Source: Multifurca ochricompacta (taxonomy: Eukaryota > Basidiomycota > Agaricomycetes > Russulales > Russulaceae). Taken from it: a stretch of DNA of 64,000 bases. Of this stretch, positions 10,833-21,602 are shown piece after piece. The position numbers and the translations under genes are program-made. The stretch covers positions 62,001 to 126,000 of the forward strand of contig WTXG01000079.1 of assembly GCA_022496185.1 (NCBI GenBank), given 5' to 3'. The notes below the pieces were generated by a model. It was not told where the DNA came from and did no database searches. It saw nothing but the letters and a program-made list of their open reading frames with translations. Each line of letters opens with the position of its first letter. The stretch's first letter is position 1.

Positions 10833-11400
10833 TGATAGTCTTCACAACAGGAGACTGAAAAAAGTGGTTGATGTTGCATCATTTATCTTCACATGATGGT
10901 GCATCTTCATTGATTGGCTGGACATTGACATCCAACAGAAGCCCCCCATTGTTGACATCCCTTGGATTTCCTAATGATGCATGTGTCTGCTTGGCTGTGA
11001 TGACATACAAGTTCAGAATGGAACAATGCTTTTTGAACAATTATGCACCTGTGGTAGACCTTTTATCATCATCCACTTCGTCCTCCCCACTTGTGTCCTC
11101 ATTGCTGGTAATAGTATGCTTTCTCTGTGAATTGCTGGTGGCACCAAGTGTAATATGTTGCTTTTTGGCTGCAGCACAGGTGATTGAGAATTTTATTTGA
11201 AATGCAAAAAGGACTAAAATGTATGTGGCTTGGGCTGGTCATTGCTATCCTCATCTTCTTCAGACTCAATGTAAATACTTGTGTTGGTGTTACATTTGGG
11301 CACAGATGTTGGTGCAGAACCTATGGTCTCAACAGAAGTGTCTCTATCAGTGACAGATGTGGTTTCTTGGGCCTGTTGTGAATGAAACTCCTGCACTGCT

Positions 11401-12462
11401 TTGTGTTGGAAAGAGAGTTTGGGCCATGCTGCATTGTTGGCATTGGTCAGCTTTGAGGTTGGGGCAGTTTGGCATGATGGTCATGTTTGGACAGTTGCAT
11501 TGGCATCAGAACCACTAGTAGGTGGATATTAGCCACAAGACAAAATAGCTGAAGATGTGTGAAAACACACCAAAAATGATTGAGTTCTGTGATTAGTTGC
11601 CATAGTTTGATCTCAACAATATCCAATGGAAAATTATCCACCCAGTCAATTTTAGACAGATAAGAACAAACACAACCTAATCCAAGCTTTCCTTTGTGAA
11701 CATATTGCAAATGGCCAGAAGCATCTTGGCAATCTTCCCCTGTTAAATGTTTCATGAGCTGTCCCCCATTCCTTTGTATTCATGACACTCCAGATCTTAT
11801 CCTCCTTCATGCCTTGCTGGACAGACCATGGTAAAGTATTTGAGAGGGTGGTAATAGCTTTGACAAGAGTCTTGATCTCTGAGATTGTGGACATTTTTGC
11901 AGACTTGAAGCATTGATTTGGAGGGGATTGAGGGAAGGAAAAATCTGATTGAGAAAAACTACACAAGTTGTACATATATATGCAGGAGCTCCTGCAACAA
12001 GAGATGTGTTAGACATTTGTGGCTGAGAGTGGATATTACTGTCAGAGTGAATGTATCACAAAACTATATTGAAGTTCAAAATGCCATGATGCAGTGATAA
12101 ACATGTTCACATGACCTAAATCATCCACTTTGTGATCAGATATCTACAATTGCTGTCCCAGATGCACGTTTTCTGGATTCCCAGGGCATTAGACATAACT
12201 GTTGATTCATATTCTGTGAGACCTGGGCCCAAATATCCATGTTGTGGAGACTAACAGAGCTGATTTGAGCCACCCAGAGTGCCTCAAGTGCATGTTTACT
12301 CAAGATCTGACCCTTGCAGTCAGGAGAGCAGCTGGACCAATGCAGTCTGCCCCACACTTTTCATGCATTACATGTTTACAGAACTGCCCTATGCAGCACA
12401 GACATTGTGGATACTTGCAGACACTGTGTCAATAGATGGAACAATAGGTAATTACCAGGATA
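11401..12462. other. hAT-1 5' side without a clear gene
   Basis: Several short minus-strand frames (for example 11447-11755, 11652-11975), none recognisable. This may be the decayed N-terminus and promoter side of the hAT gene, or unrelated inserted DNA. Around 12180-12260 the minus strand reads NMDIWAQVSQNMNQQLCLMPWESR, which resembles the MDLWAQVSQNMNQQLC segment between RNase H and integrase in Gypsy-4 (near 41200). A fragment of that family therefore seems to be embedded here. Confidence 0.4.
12136..12357 (-). pseudogene. Short gypsy integrase-region fragment (Gypsy-4 family)
   Basis: The minus strand encodes NMDIWAQVSQNMNQQLC, matching the Gypsy-4 segment at about 41175-41210 (NMDLWAQVSQNMNQQLC) and the related Gypsy-3 segment near 33350. 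The other residues do not align obviously. A small captured or left-over piece; borders unknown. Confidence 0.45.
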
Positions 12463-12945
12463 GTCTAACAATAGTCTAGAATGTATTCTAGAGGGTGCCA
12501 GACTGTGCAAATAGACCACACATGACCAAACAAGACACAGTAGTATGGAGATATGCTCTTATGCATCCCATAACTGATTGTTGTCTTATTTTACATCAGA
12601 CACATGATCTGACTTGGCACTTCATAGGATAACAGTAGATATGTATATAAGACATCCTGTAACACACTGCAGACCCCATCATGTCCTCTTGGGGCTGCAG
12701 GTGGGTTTACATTGTATCTAGACATAGTAGGAGCTGATCTTGTCCTCTTGGGCTGCAGACTCTTGGTATTGTCAATATAGGCATATTATTGCTGTACAAG
12801 CAGGGCTGTTCATCTCTGACTACCTCAAACCTTATGTGTGCATCAATCTCTGTGTTCTGCACAGCTTTTGACAGGCATTTTCATCATTTTCATTGTCTAC
12901 TTAATTAAGGACACTTTTTATCATCTTATCTAATATTTCCTTGTA
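12463..12945. repeat. Right arm of the ~450-bp inverted repeat around hAT-1
   Basis: Partner of 6599-7053. It contains GTATATAAGACATCC (TATA-like), CTGCAGACCCCATC and two copies of a CTTGTCCTCTTGG(G)GCTGCAG unit. The outer end is near ATCTAATATTTCC (12925-12945). Confidence 0.65.
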
Positions 12946-13139
12946 ATCAGGATTGTTGCACCCATAACAATTGCTATTGTTGCTAAAATTATGATCAAAA
13001 GCTGTGGCCTGAGCCAGCAGCTTTGGCTTTTAGCTACTCTGAGCCAGGCCAGGCACATCACTATTCCCCAATGACCCTTGTGGACTGGCAGAAGGCAGTG
13101 CAGACACAACAGAAGAACTTTATCATTATCCAAGGACTA

Positions 13140-13560
13140 TGTGGCAAAGTCACATGATCAAACAATGACCTGCCATTCTGGTGTCATCCCCAAACTAGTC
13201 AAAACCCATGATGAACTCCACAATGCAACCTGAATGCAATGGACATTGATATCATTTGATGCACTGTCACCAACAATGAGAAAGAATGCTGCAAACAGGA
13301 GGGCCTTTGCTTCTATTGTATGAAGAAAGGCCATTTCTCACATGATTGCCCACACAAGAAACCCCAAGTTGCCACAAGTATGACTACTCCTACCACACCT
13401 ATAACTGTGTTGATTACAGTGGTCCCCATGATGTCCATATCCTTGCCCCCAACTGCACTAAAGAAGTTGAAAGCTGAGAAGATTGCTGTGTTACTTAAAG
13501 ATATCTCTCCCCAGAGGAAGAAGTGGAGGTCCAGTCTCTATTGAGCATGGACTTGGGTTT
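13140..13560 (+). pseudogene. Gypsy-2 gag, C-terminal part with CCHC zinc knuckle
   Basis: A broken plus-strand frame reads NLNAMDID (the family motif DPNAMD-D in the other gypsy gags here), then KQEGLCFYCMKKGHFSHDCP at about 13293-13352. That is a CX2CX4HX4C zinc knuckle, which binds element RNA for packaging. Stops precede it (ATTTGA at 13254). The frame then runs to 13541. The upstream capsid domain was displaced by the Tc1/hAT insertions or lost. Confidence 0.7.
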
Positions 13561-13599
13561 TCAAACAGCCTGAAGGGATGTCCTGCCCTTAAGGCTATT

Positions 13600-14951
13600 G
13601 TAGATTGATTTGTACCTAAAGCTCTGCAAATACAAACTTCATTCTCCACCATTGGGACCATTTTTGCACTCATTGATAGTGGTGCAACTGAAAATTTCAT
13701 ACACCAGAAATTTATCTCACAGCACAATCTCCAAACAATGCCCCTTGACAAACTGAAAACACTCTCAAATGCTGATGGATCTGCAAACACTGCTGGCACT
13801 ATTACTCATGTCCTTCCTTGCACTGTGACCACTGGAAACACCTCTCTCTCTTTGTTGCTAATATAGGAAATGAAGATATCATCCTGGGCTATCCTTGGCT
13901 TGCTCTTGCTTCCCCTACTATCCACTGGGCTTCTGCTTGCATCCAAGAGACTGTCTGCATCCTTCCAAGGGGGCAAATTCCTCATCTTACAGCTGCTACC
14001 ATTGGTTTACCACCAAACAAAGAACTTATTATGCACCTTTCCCCATCAACAGAACTTGCTGCTCAACAAGAACATCCATCAGACATAATGATCCCTGAAC
14101 CTTATCAACACTTTACAAAAGTTTTCTCTGAAGAAGAGGCCCTTTGCTTTCCAGAATCACAACAATGGGATCATACCATTGATCTAAAACCTGATGCACC
14201 TACTACTCTCAACTGTAAAATTTATCCACTCAGTCCAAGTGAACAGCTCACCCTCAAAGACTTCTTACACAAACACCTATCTAAAGGCTACATATGTGAA
14301 TCAAAATCTCAGTATGCATCACCTTTCTTTTTTGTCAAAAAGAAAGATGGCAGTAAACTCCACCCTGTTCAAGATTACCACAAACCCAATGAACACACCA
14401 TTTGCAATACTTACCCACTTCCCCTTATTGATGAACTAATTGCAAAAGTCCAAAAAGCTTCCTTATTCACTAAGTTTGATGTTCAATGGGGCTACAATAA
14501 TATTCATATCAAAGAAGGAGATCAATGGAAGGCAGTGTTCAAAACAAACAAAGGATTATTCAAACCACTTGTAATGTACTTTGGACTCACCAATTCACCT
14601 GCAACATTCCAAACAATGATGAATGCATTGTTCCAAAAAGAGCTTGATGAAGGATGGCTTGTCATATACATGGACAACATTCTCATTGCAACTTCTGATG
14701 ACATCAATTTCCATCAAAACTGTGTAACATGTGTCCTTCAAATCCTTCTTGATAATGACCTTTTCCTTAAACCTTCAAAATGCACTTTCCATACCTCTAA
14801 AATTGATTACTTAGGAGTTGTCCTCAAATGTGGTACTGTCTCCATGGATCCAACAAAGGTAAATGGCCTACTCAACTGGCCAACCCCTAAGATGGTAAAA
14901 CAAGTTTGCAGCTACCTGGGTTTCAGAAACTATTACCAGCAATTTATCTGA
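13600..14951 (+). pseudogene. Gypsy-2 pol: protease and reverse transcriptase (catalytic residue lost)
   Basis: An aspartic protease with ALIDSGATENFIH at about 13660 is in one frame. The frame changes near 13815, and 13818-14951 continues through DIILGYPWLALASP into RT. RT landmarks are [59 protein letters not shown] and IYMDN at 14664-14678. The catalytic box is normally YMDD; its second Asp is Asn here, consistent with G to A decay, so the enzyme is dead. The segment ends in a TGA in place of a codon in the YQQFI-region. Confidence 0.88.
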
Positions 14952-16834
14952 GGGTATTCACAACTTGCATGACCTCTCATCAATCTCACAAAACTTGTGA
15001 CTCCCTGGACCTGGACAGAAAAAGAAGAACAGGTTTTTCAAGGTCTTAAGAAAGCATTCAGTAGCACTCCTGTCCTATGCCAACCTTGTTTTTATGTACC
15101 ATTTTTTATCACAACTGATGCCTCTGGTTATGCTATTGGGGCTGAGCTATCTCAACAAGACCAAACTGGATGTCTTTGCCCTGTTGCTTTTCTCTCTAGA
15201 TCTCTAGATCAAACACAAAGAAACTGGGATATCTATGACAGAGAACTCTATGCCATCTGGTTCCCCTTACAAGAATGGTGACAATATCTTATGGGGTCTC
15301 TACATACATTAACAGTATTTTCAGACCATCATAATCTTCAATATTTCTGACAACCTCAAAAGCTGAATCAATGGCAAGTTCACTGGCATCTAGACTTAAT
15401 GGAATATGACTTCATAATTAAACCAATTCAAGGAAAACACAATATTATTGCTGATTTATTGTCCTGCTGACCAGATTATGACAATGGCCAACTTGACAAT
15501 GAACATGAAACCCTCCTTCCAGATAAAAATTGGTCCCTCAACATCATTCAGTTAAAAGAAGATGAAGATTCTTATCATGAGATTGTCAAACAGTTTCATG
15601 ACCACCCATCAGCAGGACACCTGGGGCAATGAAATACATGGGACCTTGTATCTGAATTCTACAATGGACCAAACTTGAAACAGTTCACTATATGTCAAAG
15701 GCTGTCATGAATGTCAAGCAACCAAACCTATACCAAAGACTGTAGTCCCTCTTTTCCCTTTTGATACCCTGGCATCTGATGGCCCCTTTCAATATGTTTC
15801 ACTTGACTTAATTACAGATCTACCCATATCACAAGGGTATAATGCCATTCTCACTATTGTCAACCAAGGTTGTTCAAAAATGACTAAGTTTATCCCTTGT
15901 AACACCACTATCACTGGGAGTGATGTTGCCTCCCTCTATTTTCAACATCTCTTTCCCCTCTTTGGTACCCCAAAATGTGTCATCTCTGATCAAGACCCAC
16001 ATTTTACATCAAAGTTTGTCAAAAGCTCTGTGAACTCCTTTCAGTTTTGCAAAATATCAGTACAGCCTTTCATCCTCAAACTGATGGCCAAACTGAGCAC
16101 ATGAATTGATGGATAGAACACTATCTTCATCACTGGACTTTTGGAAACCTTCATGCCTGGGCTCCATTACTCCCCATGGCTGAATTCATCCACAACCACT
16201 GGCACCATGACAAAACTCACCTTAGTCCCCATGAACTTCTTCTTGGATTCTGTCCCTCACCCCCAAATTATAGAATTACATCTCCTATTCCCACATTATT
16301 GGCTCATCTTGGTGCTATTCTCTCTGCTTGCTGCATTGCATCCCATGTCTTAACACAAGTGACACCAATTACCCCAGTTTTTGCACTACATGACCAAGTT
16401 TGGCTAGACAACAAGCATATTTCCTCTCTCTTCCCATCTAACAAACTTGCCACTCAACATCATGGACCCTTTTCCATTACCCATGTTATTTCCCCTTTAG
16501 CATTTGAGCCTGGTCTTCCCCCTTCTCTCCACATTCATAATGTGTTCCATGCCTTGCTTCTCTCACCTTACATCTCCACCCCAGCACATGGCTCCTCTAC
16601 TCCCTGACCTCCACCAGTACTTGTCCATGGTATTGAAGAAGTTGAAGTCAACTGTGTCATTGGTCATCAATGTTCTGGATGATCAGGCAAACTGCAATTT
16701 CTCCTTTGCTGGAAGGGATTCCCCTCCTCTGATAATGAATGGGTGGATTATTGCCACATTCATGCTGATGATCTTGTTCATCACTATCTTTCAACCCTTC
16801 CCCCTGCCCTTGCACATGCCCTGCCAATTCATGG
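14952..16834 (+). pseudogene. Gypsy-2 pol: RNase H, integrase and chromodomain (many stops)
   Basis: RNase H is at 14997-15281 (ITTDASGYAIGAELSQQD, RNWDIYDRELYAI). The integrase runs from about 15440 (NIIADLL) through QFHDHPSAGH and CHECQATK to VISDQDPHF near 15990. The integrase C-terminus follows at 16176-16607 (LHDQVWLDNKHISSLFP). The chromodomain is at about 16640-16790 (LLCWKGFPSSDNEWVD). Premature TGA/TAA codons occur at many points where Gypsy-1 has Arg or Gln. The frame is cut at 16834 by a solo copia LTR. Compared with Gypsy-1, the long tail after the chromodomain is missing. Confidence 0.85.
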
Positions 16835-17347
16835 TGTCAAACAATCATGCTGCTGGTTATACTGACTGTGGTTAGTAGCATGTTAGGCTAAAAGACAAGT
16901 TAGACTTCAGAGATGAAGAAAACTCTATTACTATACTACTGACCTAAAAGACAAGTTAGCTACAGAGAGTGGTTAGTCAAAGGTAAGAGTAGGAAGTAAT
17001 GTAGAAGGGACTTACACTTCAGAGATGAAGAAAACTCTGAAGTGTAAGAGACAAAACAGACACCCTTATATACCCATGGGGGCCAGGGGAAATGGTCTGT
17101 GCACACTGGGAATAAGTCCACAAGTGCTGGACAATAAACAGAGAGGGATAAGGGCCATTGGCCAACGAGATATCACATGCCTATGGCACATTACTAAGTC
17201 CATCACTAATCAGCTGAGTAAGGTGAGAAAGAAATGTAATAAAGATAACATAAAAAGTCCAATACTCCGAAATCTAATCTAATCTAATCTACAGCTGAAG
17301 CGAAACTTAGATGCCTGAAGCATCTCCAGACACATCCTGTGTCAACA
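16835..17347 (-). repeat. Copia LTR without target duplication, 513 bp
   Basis: TGTCAAACAATC...CTGTGTCAACA, the Copia-3 family LTR in the minus orientation, but with the lower CG content of an older copy. The flanking 5-mers (CATGG left, CCCTC right) do not match, unlike every other LTR copy solved in this window. It sits exactly where Gypsy-2 has lost its C-terminal tail. Confidence 0.85.
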
Positions 17348-17540
17348 CCCTCTATCTTGAGTGGGCCTGACTTGTCTTGATCAAAGTCTTGATCCTGACC
17401 TAGTCAACTTGATCCTGAATGATTCCCTGACCTTGACACAGCATGCACCTGGCTGTGACACCCACTGCAACTGCTGAGGACCCCTTCCTAATTAACTTTG
17501 ACTAGCTTGGGTGGTACCATTGCCCTTAAATAGGAGGTAA
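17348..17540 (+). other. Gypsy-2 3' internal end with polypurine tract
   Basis: No frame. It ends AAATAGGAGGTAA (17528-17540) next to the LTR start TGTTACAAAT, a purine-rich plus-strand primer. The stretch is too short to hold the ~900-base tail seen in Gypsy-1. Confidence 0.55.
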
Positions 17541-17743
17541 TGTTACAAATAGCTGGCTGATAACCCTTACAATAATCATTTTATGTATGATAACATTATC
17601 CATTTGCTTCTTTTCCTTTGCTCATATTTGAGCCCCTTCTTCTTCATTCTCAACCAGAAAATACCCTCAACATTTTCTCTTTTTATTCTATTACATTCCT
17701 CTATGACATCACTTCAGAAGGCTTAAATACAATAAGGACTCAG
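17541..17743 (+). repeat. 3' LTR of Gypsy-2, first part
   Basis: Matches 4327-4528. It breaks at CTCAG (17739-17743), the target duplicated by Copia-2. The remainder is at 53147-53291. Confidence 0.9.
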
Positions 17744-18253
17744 TGTTGAACACTGAATGTGTTTGGTGATGCTCCAGGCATCAGGAGATTAGATTAGCTA
17801 CTTTGTGAATTAGATTAGATATTGGAGTTTTGGACTTTTTACTATATCATTATTACTTTCTTTCTCACATTCTGCAGTAGCTGACTGATGTACCTTAGTA
17901 ATGGTGTACAAGCATGTGATTACCAATTGGCCAATGGCCTTTATCCCTCTTGTTTATTGTCCAGCACTTGTGGACTTATTCCCAGTGCACACAGACCATT
18001 TCCCCTGGCCCCCATGGGTATATAAGGGTGTCTGTTTTGTCTTCTACACTTCAGAGTTCTTCTAACATCTGAAGTGTAAGTTCCCTCTTTACTATCTACT
18101 TAGCTATTAGACTAACATTCTCTATATAGAACTTTCTTTGTCTAGGTCAGTAGTATAGTTAATAGAGTTCTTCTAACATCTGAAGTAACTTTCTTTGTCT
18201 AGCCTTAAATGCTAACCTACAGTCAGTATGCTGCGCACCTTGCCTGTTCATCA
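17744..18253 (+). repeat. 5' LTR of Copia-2, 510 bp
   Basis: TGTTGAACACTG...CTGTTCATCA, the same length as the 3' copy. It contains TATATAAGGG (near 18020), a hairpin CACTTCAGA...TCTGAAGTG at the predicted RNA start, and the candidate intron below. Confidence 0.93.
18076..18145 (+). other. Candidate intron in the Copia-2 LTR leader (70 nt)
   Basis: GTAAGT donor, GACTAAC branch-like element near 18109 and TTTCTTTGTCTAG acceptor. It is flanked on both sides by copies of AGAGTTCTTCTAACATCTGAAG. The same signals recur in all copia LTRs of this window except the truncated piece at 55249. Confidence 0.5.
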
Positions 18254-18272
18254 GGTTATGGGCCCTGGATGC
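18254..18272 (+). other. Half-tRNA primer-binding site of Copia-2
   Basis: GGTTATGGGCCCTGG directly follows the LTR. Its complement, CCAGGGCCCATAACC, is the anticodon stem-loop of initiator tRNA-Met (anticodon CAU), not a tRNA 3' end. Drosophila copia is primed by such a 5' half of tRNA-iMet. Confidence 0.65.
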
Positions 18273-19148
18273 ACTTAACTGATCTGTTTTGTTCTTTGAT
18301 TAGTCCAACCTTTTTTCCAAGCTCAACAAAGCTTCAAGCCTTCACCTTTCCCAACAACTTGTCTTTGTGAGCTTCATTCTATTCTACTTGCCCTTAACTG
18401 TCCACAAGGTGGTGCGCTTTATGTGCCCACCTTGATCTGTCTGGCTAGTCCCTCAGGGGATTCTTGCAAGAGGTGACAAGGGACCCTAAACAGGTGAAAC
18501 ACCTTGAGTTCCTCATGTGTGCTCTAAGTAAATAGTATTCATAGTTGTAGCTGGGTTTTCATCCCATAGATAGCTTTAGTAGGCCACTTGCCCAAAAGGC
18601 TTGAGGCTTTAAGTCCAGTCAATGCTTGGCTCAATCCATAAGCTGGGTTTAGCAACCTGCAGGTAGAGTTTAGGGTCTAGAACAAGGCATGGGTAGTCAC
18701 TCCCATGACACTTGGGCTCAATACAAGTAGGCTGCACTACTATAGTATATACACAGTAGCTAGAAGGTTTTGTCTCTGGGCAAGAGTATTTGTTGCCATG
18801 TTGTGGGGGTTCACCCCACCAGAGGAAACCTAATAGTCTACTACAGTCATGGCCCCAATCATCTAGGGCTTAATCATGGACTCCACCACCAGCACTAGAG
18901 GAAGGGCTCTATACCCTTTGTCTCTACTGGAACTTGCAGTTGGCTCCTCCATGACATGACTCCCCATCTGTTTACACAACATCCCCCTGATGTGGGCTTA
19001 GGACTTGTTACAGGTGGGGTTAGACAGTCTACTATACTACTTAGAAGTTGCACATCAGAGGCAGGACTTTTTTATGTTCTGAAGCATAGCACCACAGAAT
19101 GGACGGGCCCTCTTAAATGAGACCTGGACAACTGGTTCTAACTGCTCC
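18273..19148 (+). other. Copia-2 untranslated leader
   Basis: About 880 bases without a frame. A block at about 18840-18965 (around CAATCATCTAGGGC, GACTCCACCACCAGC, GAGGAAGGGC, GGCTCCTCCATGAC) recurs on the minus strand of both Copia-3 leaders (near 26150-26245 and 47660-47765) with few changes. It may hold packaging or translation signals. Confidence 0.5.
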
Positions 19149-20098
19149 TTGGAACCAGGATCAATTATTTTCAAATCATCTCAAATGTCTACCATTGTCT
19201 TCCCCCCAACTTTCAAGTTTGACAAGCTTGATGGCTCCAACTGGCAGCAGTGGTCAGTATCTTTTACCACCCTGCTTTGCATCAATGGCATGAAAAGACA
19301 CATCACGCATGATGGCCCAGAATTTGTCAATGCACCAAAAATGGAGGAAGGAGAAAAGGACAATGAATATGCCAAATGCTTCACCATTTGGTCAGAGCCC
19401 CTGTACCTGGAATGGAACAGGGTGGAGGAGGTCCTCATGGGAGTTCTGGTGATGGTCACATTACCAGAAACATACTCCCAAATTGCCTCAGACAGGACAT
19501 ATCTGTCTGTCAATGCCAAATATGAGCATCTTGAGATGCTATATGGCTCAGTAGGTAGCATGGCCACCTACAACTTGTGGTGCTCTGTTTTGTCCTTCCA
19601 TCTGGAGGAAGGCAAACAGTTTAGGCCCCAGTTGCAGCATGTGTTGGATGCAAGGAGTACCTTAAAGGAAAATGGGATGGAGGTCTCTGATCTCCAGATG
19701 AGCTTTATTTTGCTCCAATCCCTACCTCCATCCTACAATGCCATTGCTGGCTCAATCCTGGTGTCAGGTCCTCCTGACTGCCTTTCCCCTCAGGACCTTG
19801 TACAAAGGTTCCTAAATGAGGAAAGCTGACTAGCTGGCCCTGCAGGAAGTGGTATTGGGGCTGCCCTTAACAAGGCAGCCCATGTCAACAAAAAATCTAA
19901 ACAACAACCAAATTTCACACCACATCCTGCAGGTGCATCATCGTCCAATGATGTCACCTGCTTCTATTGCCAGAAGCCAGGCCACAAGGCTAATGAATGT
20001 CAGCAAAGGAAACAGGACAGAGCCAATGCTGATGCAGGCAAAAAGGGCAACAAGAGGAAGGGGCAAGGCCCCAGTGTACAAACAAACTCCACACAAGT
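19149..20098 (+). pseudogene. Copia-2 gag (UBN2-type capsid plus CCHC)
   Basis: The frame opens at 19149; the second Met (19185, MSTIVFPPTFKFDKLDGSNW) matches the Copia-3b gag start, so it is the likelier initiator. It runs through WQQWSVSFTTLLCINGMKRH, YGSVGSMATYNLWCSVLSF and the RSTLKENGMEVSDLQMSFILL region to a TGA at 19827, where Copia-3 has an Arg codon (EESRLAGP). After a frame change the zinc knuckle CFYCQKPGHKANEC is near 19961-20002. The frame is then cut at 20098 by a solo LTR and resumes at 27361 (ATVVNGSSRIQEVHE). Gag builds the particle. Confidence 0.88.
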
Positions 20099-20822
20099 TG
20101 TTGAACACAGAAGATGTTTGATGATGCTTCAGGCATCAGGTGATTAGATTAGCTACTTTGTAGATTAGATTAGATACCGGAGTTTCGGACTTTTTACATT
20201 ATCATTATTACTTTCTTTCTCACATTCCGCAGTAGCTGACTGATGCACCATGTAACATGTGATTTCTGTAATAGCCAATGGCTTTTCTCCCTCATATTTA
20301 CTGTTTGGACTTTGTCTGGCACTTGAGGACTTATTCCCAGTGCACAGACCATCCCTTGGAATGTATATAAGGGTGTCTGATTTGTCTCTTACACTTCAGA
20401 GTTTTCTTCACCTCTGAAGTGTAAGTCCCAGTCTCTCTACTTACTACCTTACCTATAACTAACTGTCTCTTGTAGATAACTTGTTTCTCTAGGTGTGTAG
20501 TACAGTGCCTCACAAAACTGAGTCAATGAGTCCCCAATTTGAAATGGGCATAGCTCCACAAGTTTTGATCAGAATTACATAATTATTGTTGCATTACATA
20601 ACCCTTATCTTGTACCTTTTATGGTCTACCAAGACTTTGTTTATATTTGTTTTGGCTGATGTGATATTCAACAAACAGTGCAAAAGTGCAAAACATTGAC
20701 TCAGTTTTGTGAGGCACTGTATAGTAATATAGAGTTTTCTTCACCTCTGAAGTATAACTTGTTTCTCTAGCCTTACACACTAACCACACAGTCAGTATGC
20801 TGTGCACTATGCCTGTTCGACA
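20099..20822 (+). repeat. Solo copia LTR (505 bp) enlarged to 724 bp by a MITE
   Basis: TGTTGAACACAG...GTTCGACA with TSD CAAGT (20094-20098, 20823-20827). Minus the 219 bases of the inner MITE and its TA copy, it is 505 bp, like the LTR at 10328-10832. Confidence 0.92.
20503..20719. mobile_element. Tc1/mariner-type MITE, 217 bp
   Basis: Perfect 26-bp terminal inverted repeats (20503-20528 and 20694-20719, beginning CAGTGCCTCACAAAACTGAG). A TA is on each side (20501-20502, 20720-20721). There is no coding capacity. TA targeting and the CAGTG-type termini point to mobilisation by a Tc1/mariner or pogo-type transposase. No autonomous partner with these ends is in the window; the TcFB termini (CAGTGGGTC) share only the first five bases. 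Confidence 0.9.
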
Positions 20823-20830
20823 CAAGTAGC

Positions 20831-21339
20831 TGTCAAACAATCATGCTGCTGGTTATACTGACTGTGGTTAGTAGCGGGTTAGGCTAGAAAGACAAGTATA
20901 CTTCAGAGGTTGAAGAAACTCTATATTACTATTCTACTGACCTAGAAAGACAAGTATCTACAAGAGACGGTTAGTCAAAGGTATGGTAGAAAGTATAGTA
21001 GAACTTACACTTCAGAGGTTGAAGAAACTCTGAAGTGAAAGAGACGAAACAGACACCCTTATATACCCATGGGGCCAGGGGAAATGGTCTGTGCGCACTG
21101 GGAATAAGTCCACAAGTGCCGGACAATGAACAGAGAGGGATAAAGGCCATTGGCCAAAGAGATATCACATGCTTACTGCGCATTACTAAGTCCATCACTA
21201 ATCAGCTGAGTAAGGTGAGAAAGAAGTGTAATAAAGATAACATAAAAAGTCCGATACTCCGGAATCTAATCTAATCTAATCTACAGCTGAAGCGAACCTT
21301 AGATGCCTGAAGCATCTCCAGACACATCCTGTGTCAACA
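20831..21339 (-). repeat. 3' LTR of Copia-3a (509 bp)
   Basis: TGTCAAACAATC...GTGTCAACA. The purine tract on the minus strand (ACCATGGAGGGA) lies just outside at 21340-21351. Confidence 0.95.
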
Positions 21340-21602
21340 TCCCTCCATGGTGAAGGCATCAATCATTGAGATGGAATGAGTTGAATGAGCACACTGCTGT
21401 TCACAATTGAGTGAACATGTCACCAGCCAGAGATCCAACTTCTCTAACTCTTTGTGAGTTTTGCATACGAGTTGTAGATTTGCTTATGCAAGTCTACACA
21501 CCTCTTGCGTCACTCTCGAGGTCGAGAACGTGCTCATGTGGCATGGTGGGAAAGTGAAACTGGTGAACAAAGTCTCCAGATTCCAGCTCCTTCATTCCAG
21601 CA

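Larger units (their letters stand above)
7540..11400 (-). pseudogene. hAT-1 transposase (intron-containing, decayed)
   Basis: Minus-strand segments follow the hAT order. WLVASDQ-PIQALEHPKFEEM sits at about 9810-9950, and LTCDVWQAEITDGYFAVTGHWIEE at 9560-9640 (catalytic Asp in TCDVW). CLAHVINLATQ is near 9180. The HADNAQQAFSSE...TLHLAIPALEALHRAW stretch is at 8520-8610, and KYQQFFPALEAAYMKINEYYEKT at 8420-8510. The C-terminal dimerisation motif (YHPAWASLACNYL, SSVSSECAFLQGGITITK) is at 7790-7900. Two introns with GTAAG/TAG borders join these in frame. Many Arg codons read TGA, for example KHQN-stop where the family has RNRL. A solo LTR interrupts it at 10328. The region 10870-11400 would encode a Ser/Glu-rich N-terminus. 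hAT transposases cut and paste DNA with 8-bp TSDs; I could not find these. Confidence 0.8.

Noticed and set aside
17348..17365. CCCTCTATC after the LTR at 16835 as Copia-3 internal sequence (CCCTCCATGG)
   Set aside because: Similarity stops after about ten bases, too short to separate from chance.
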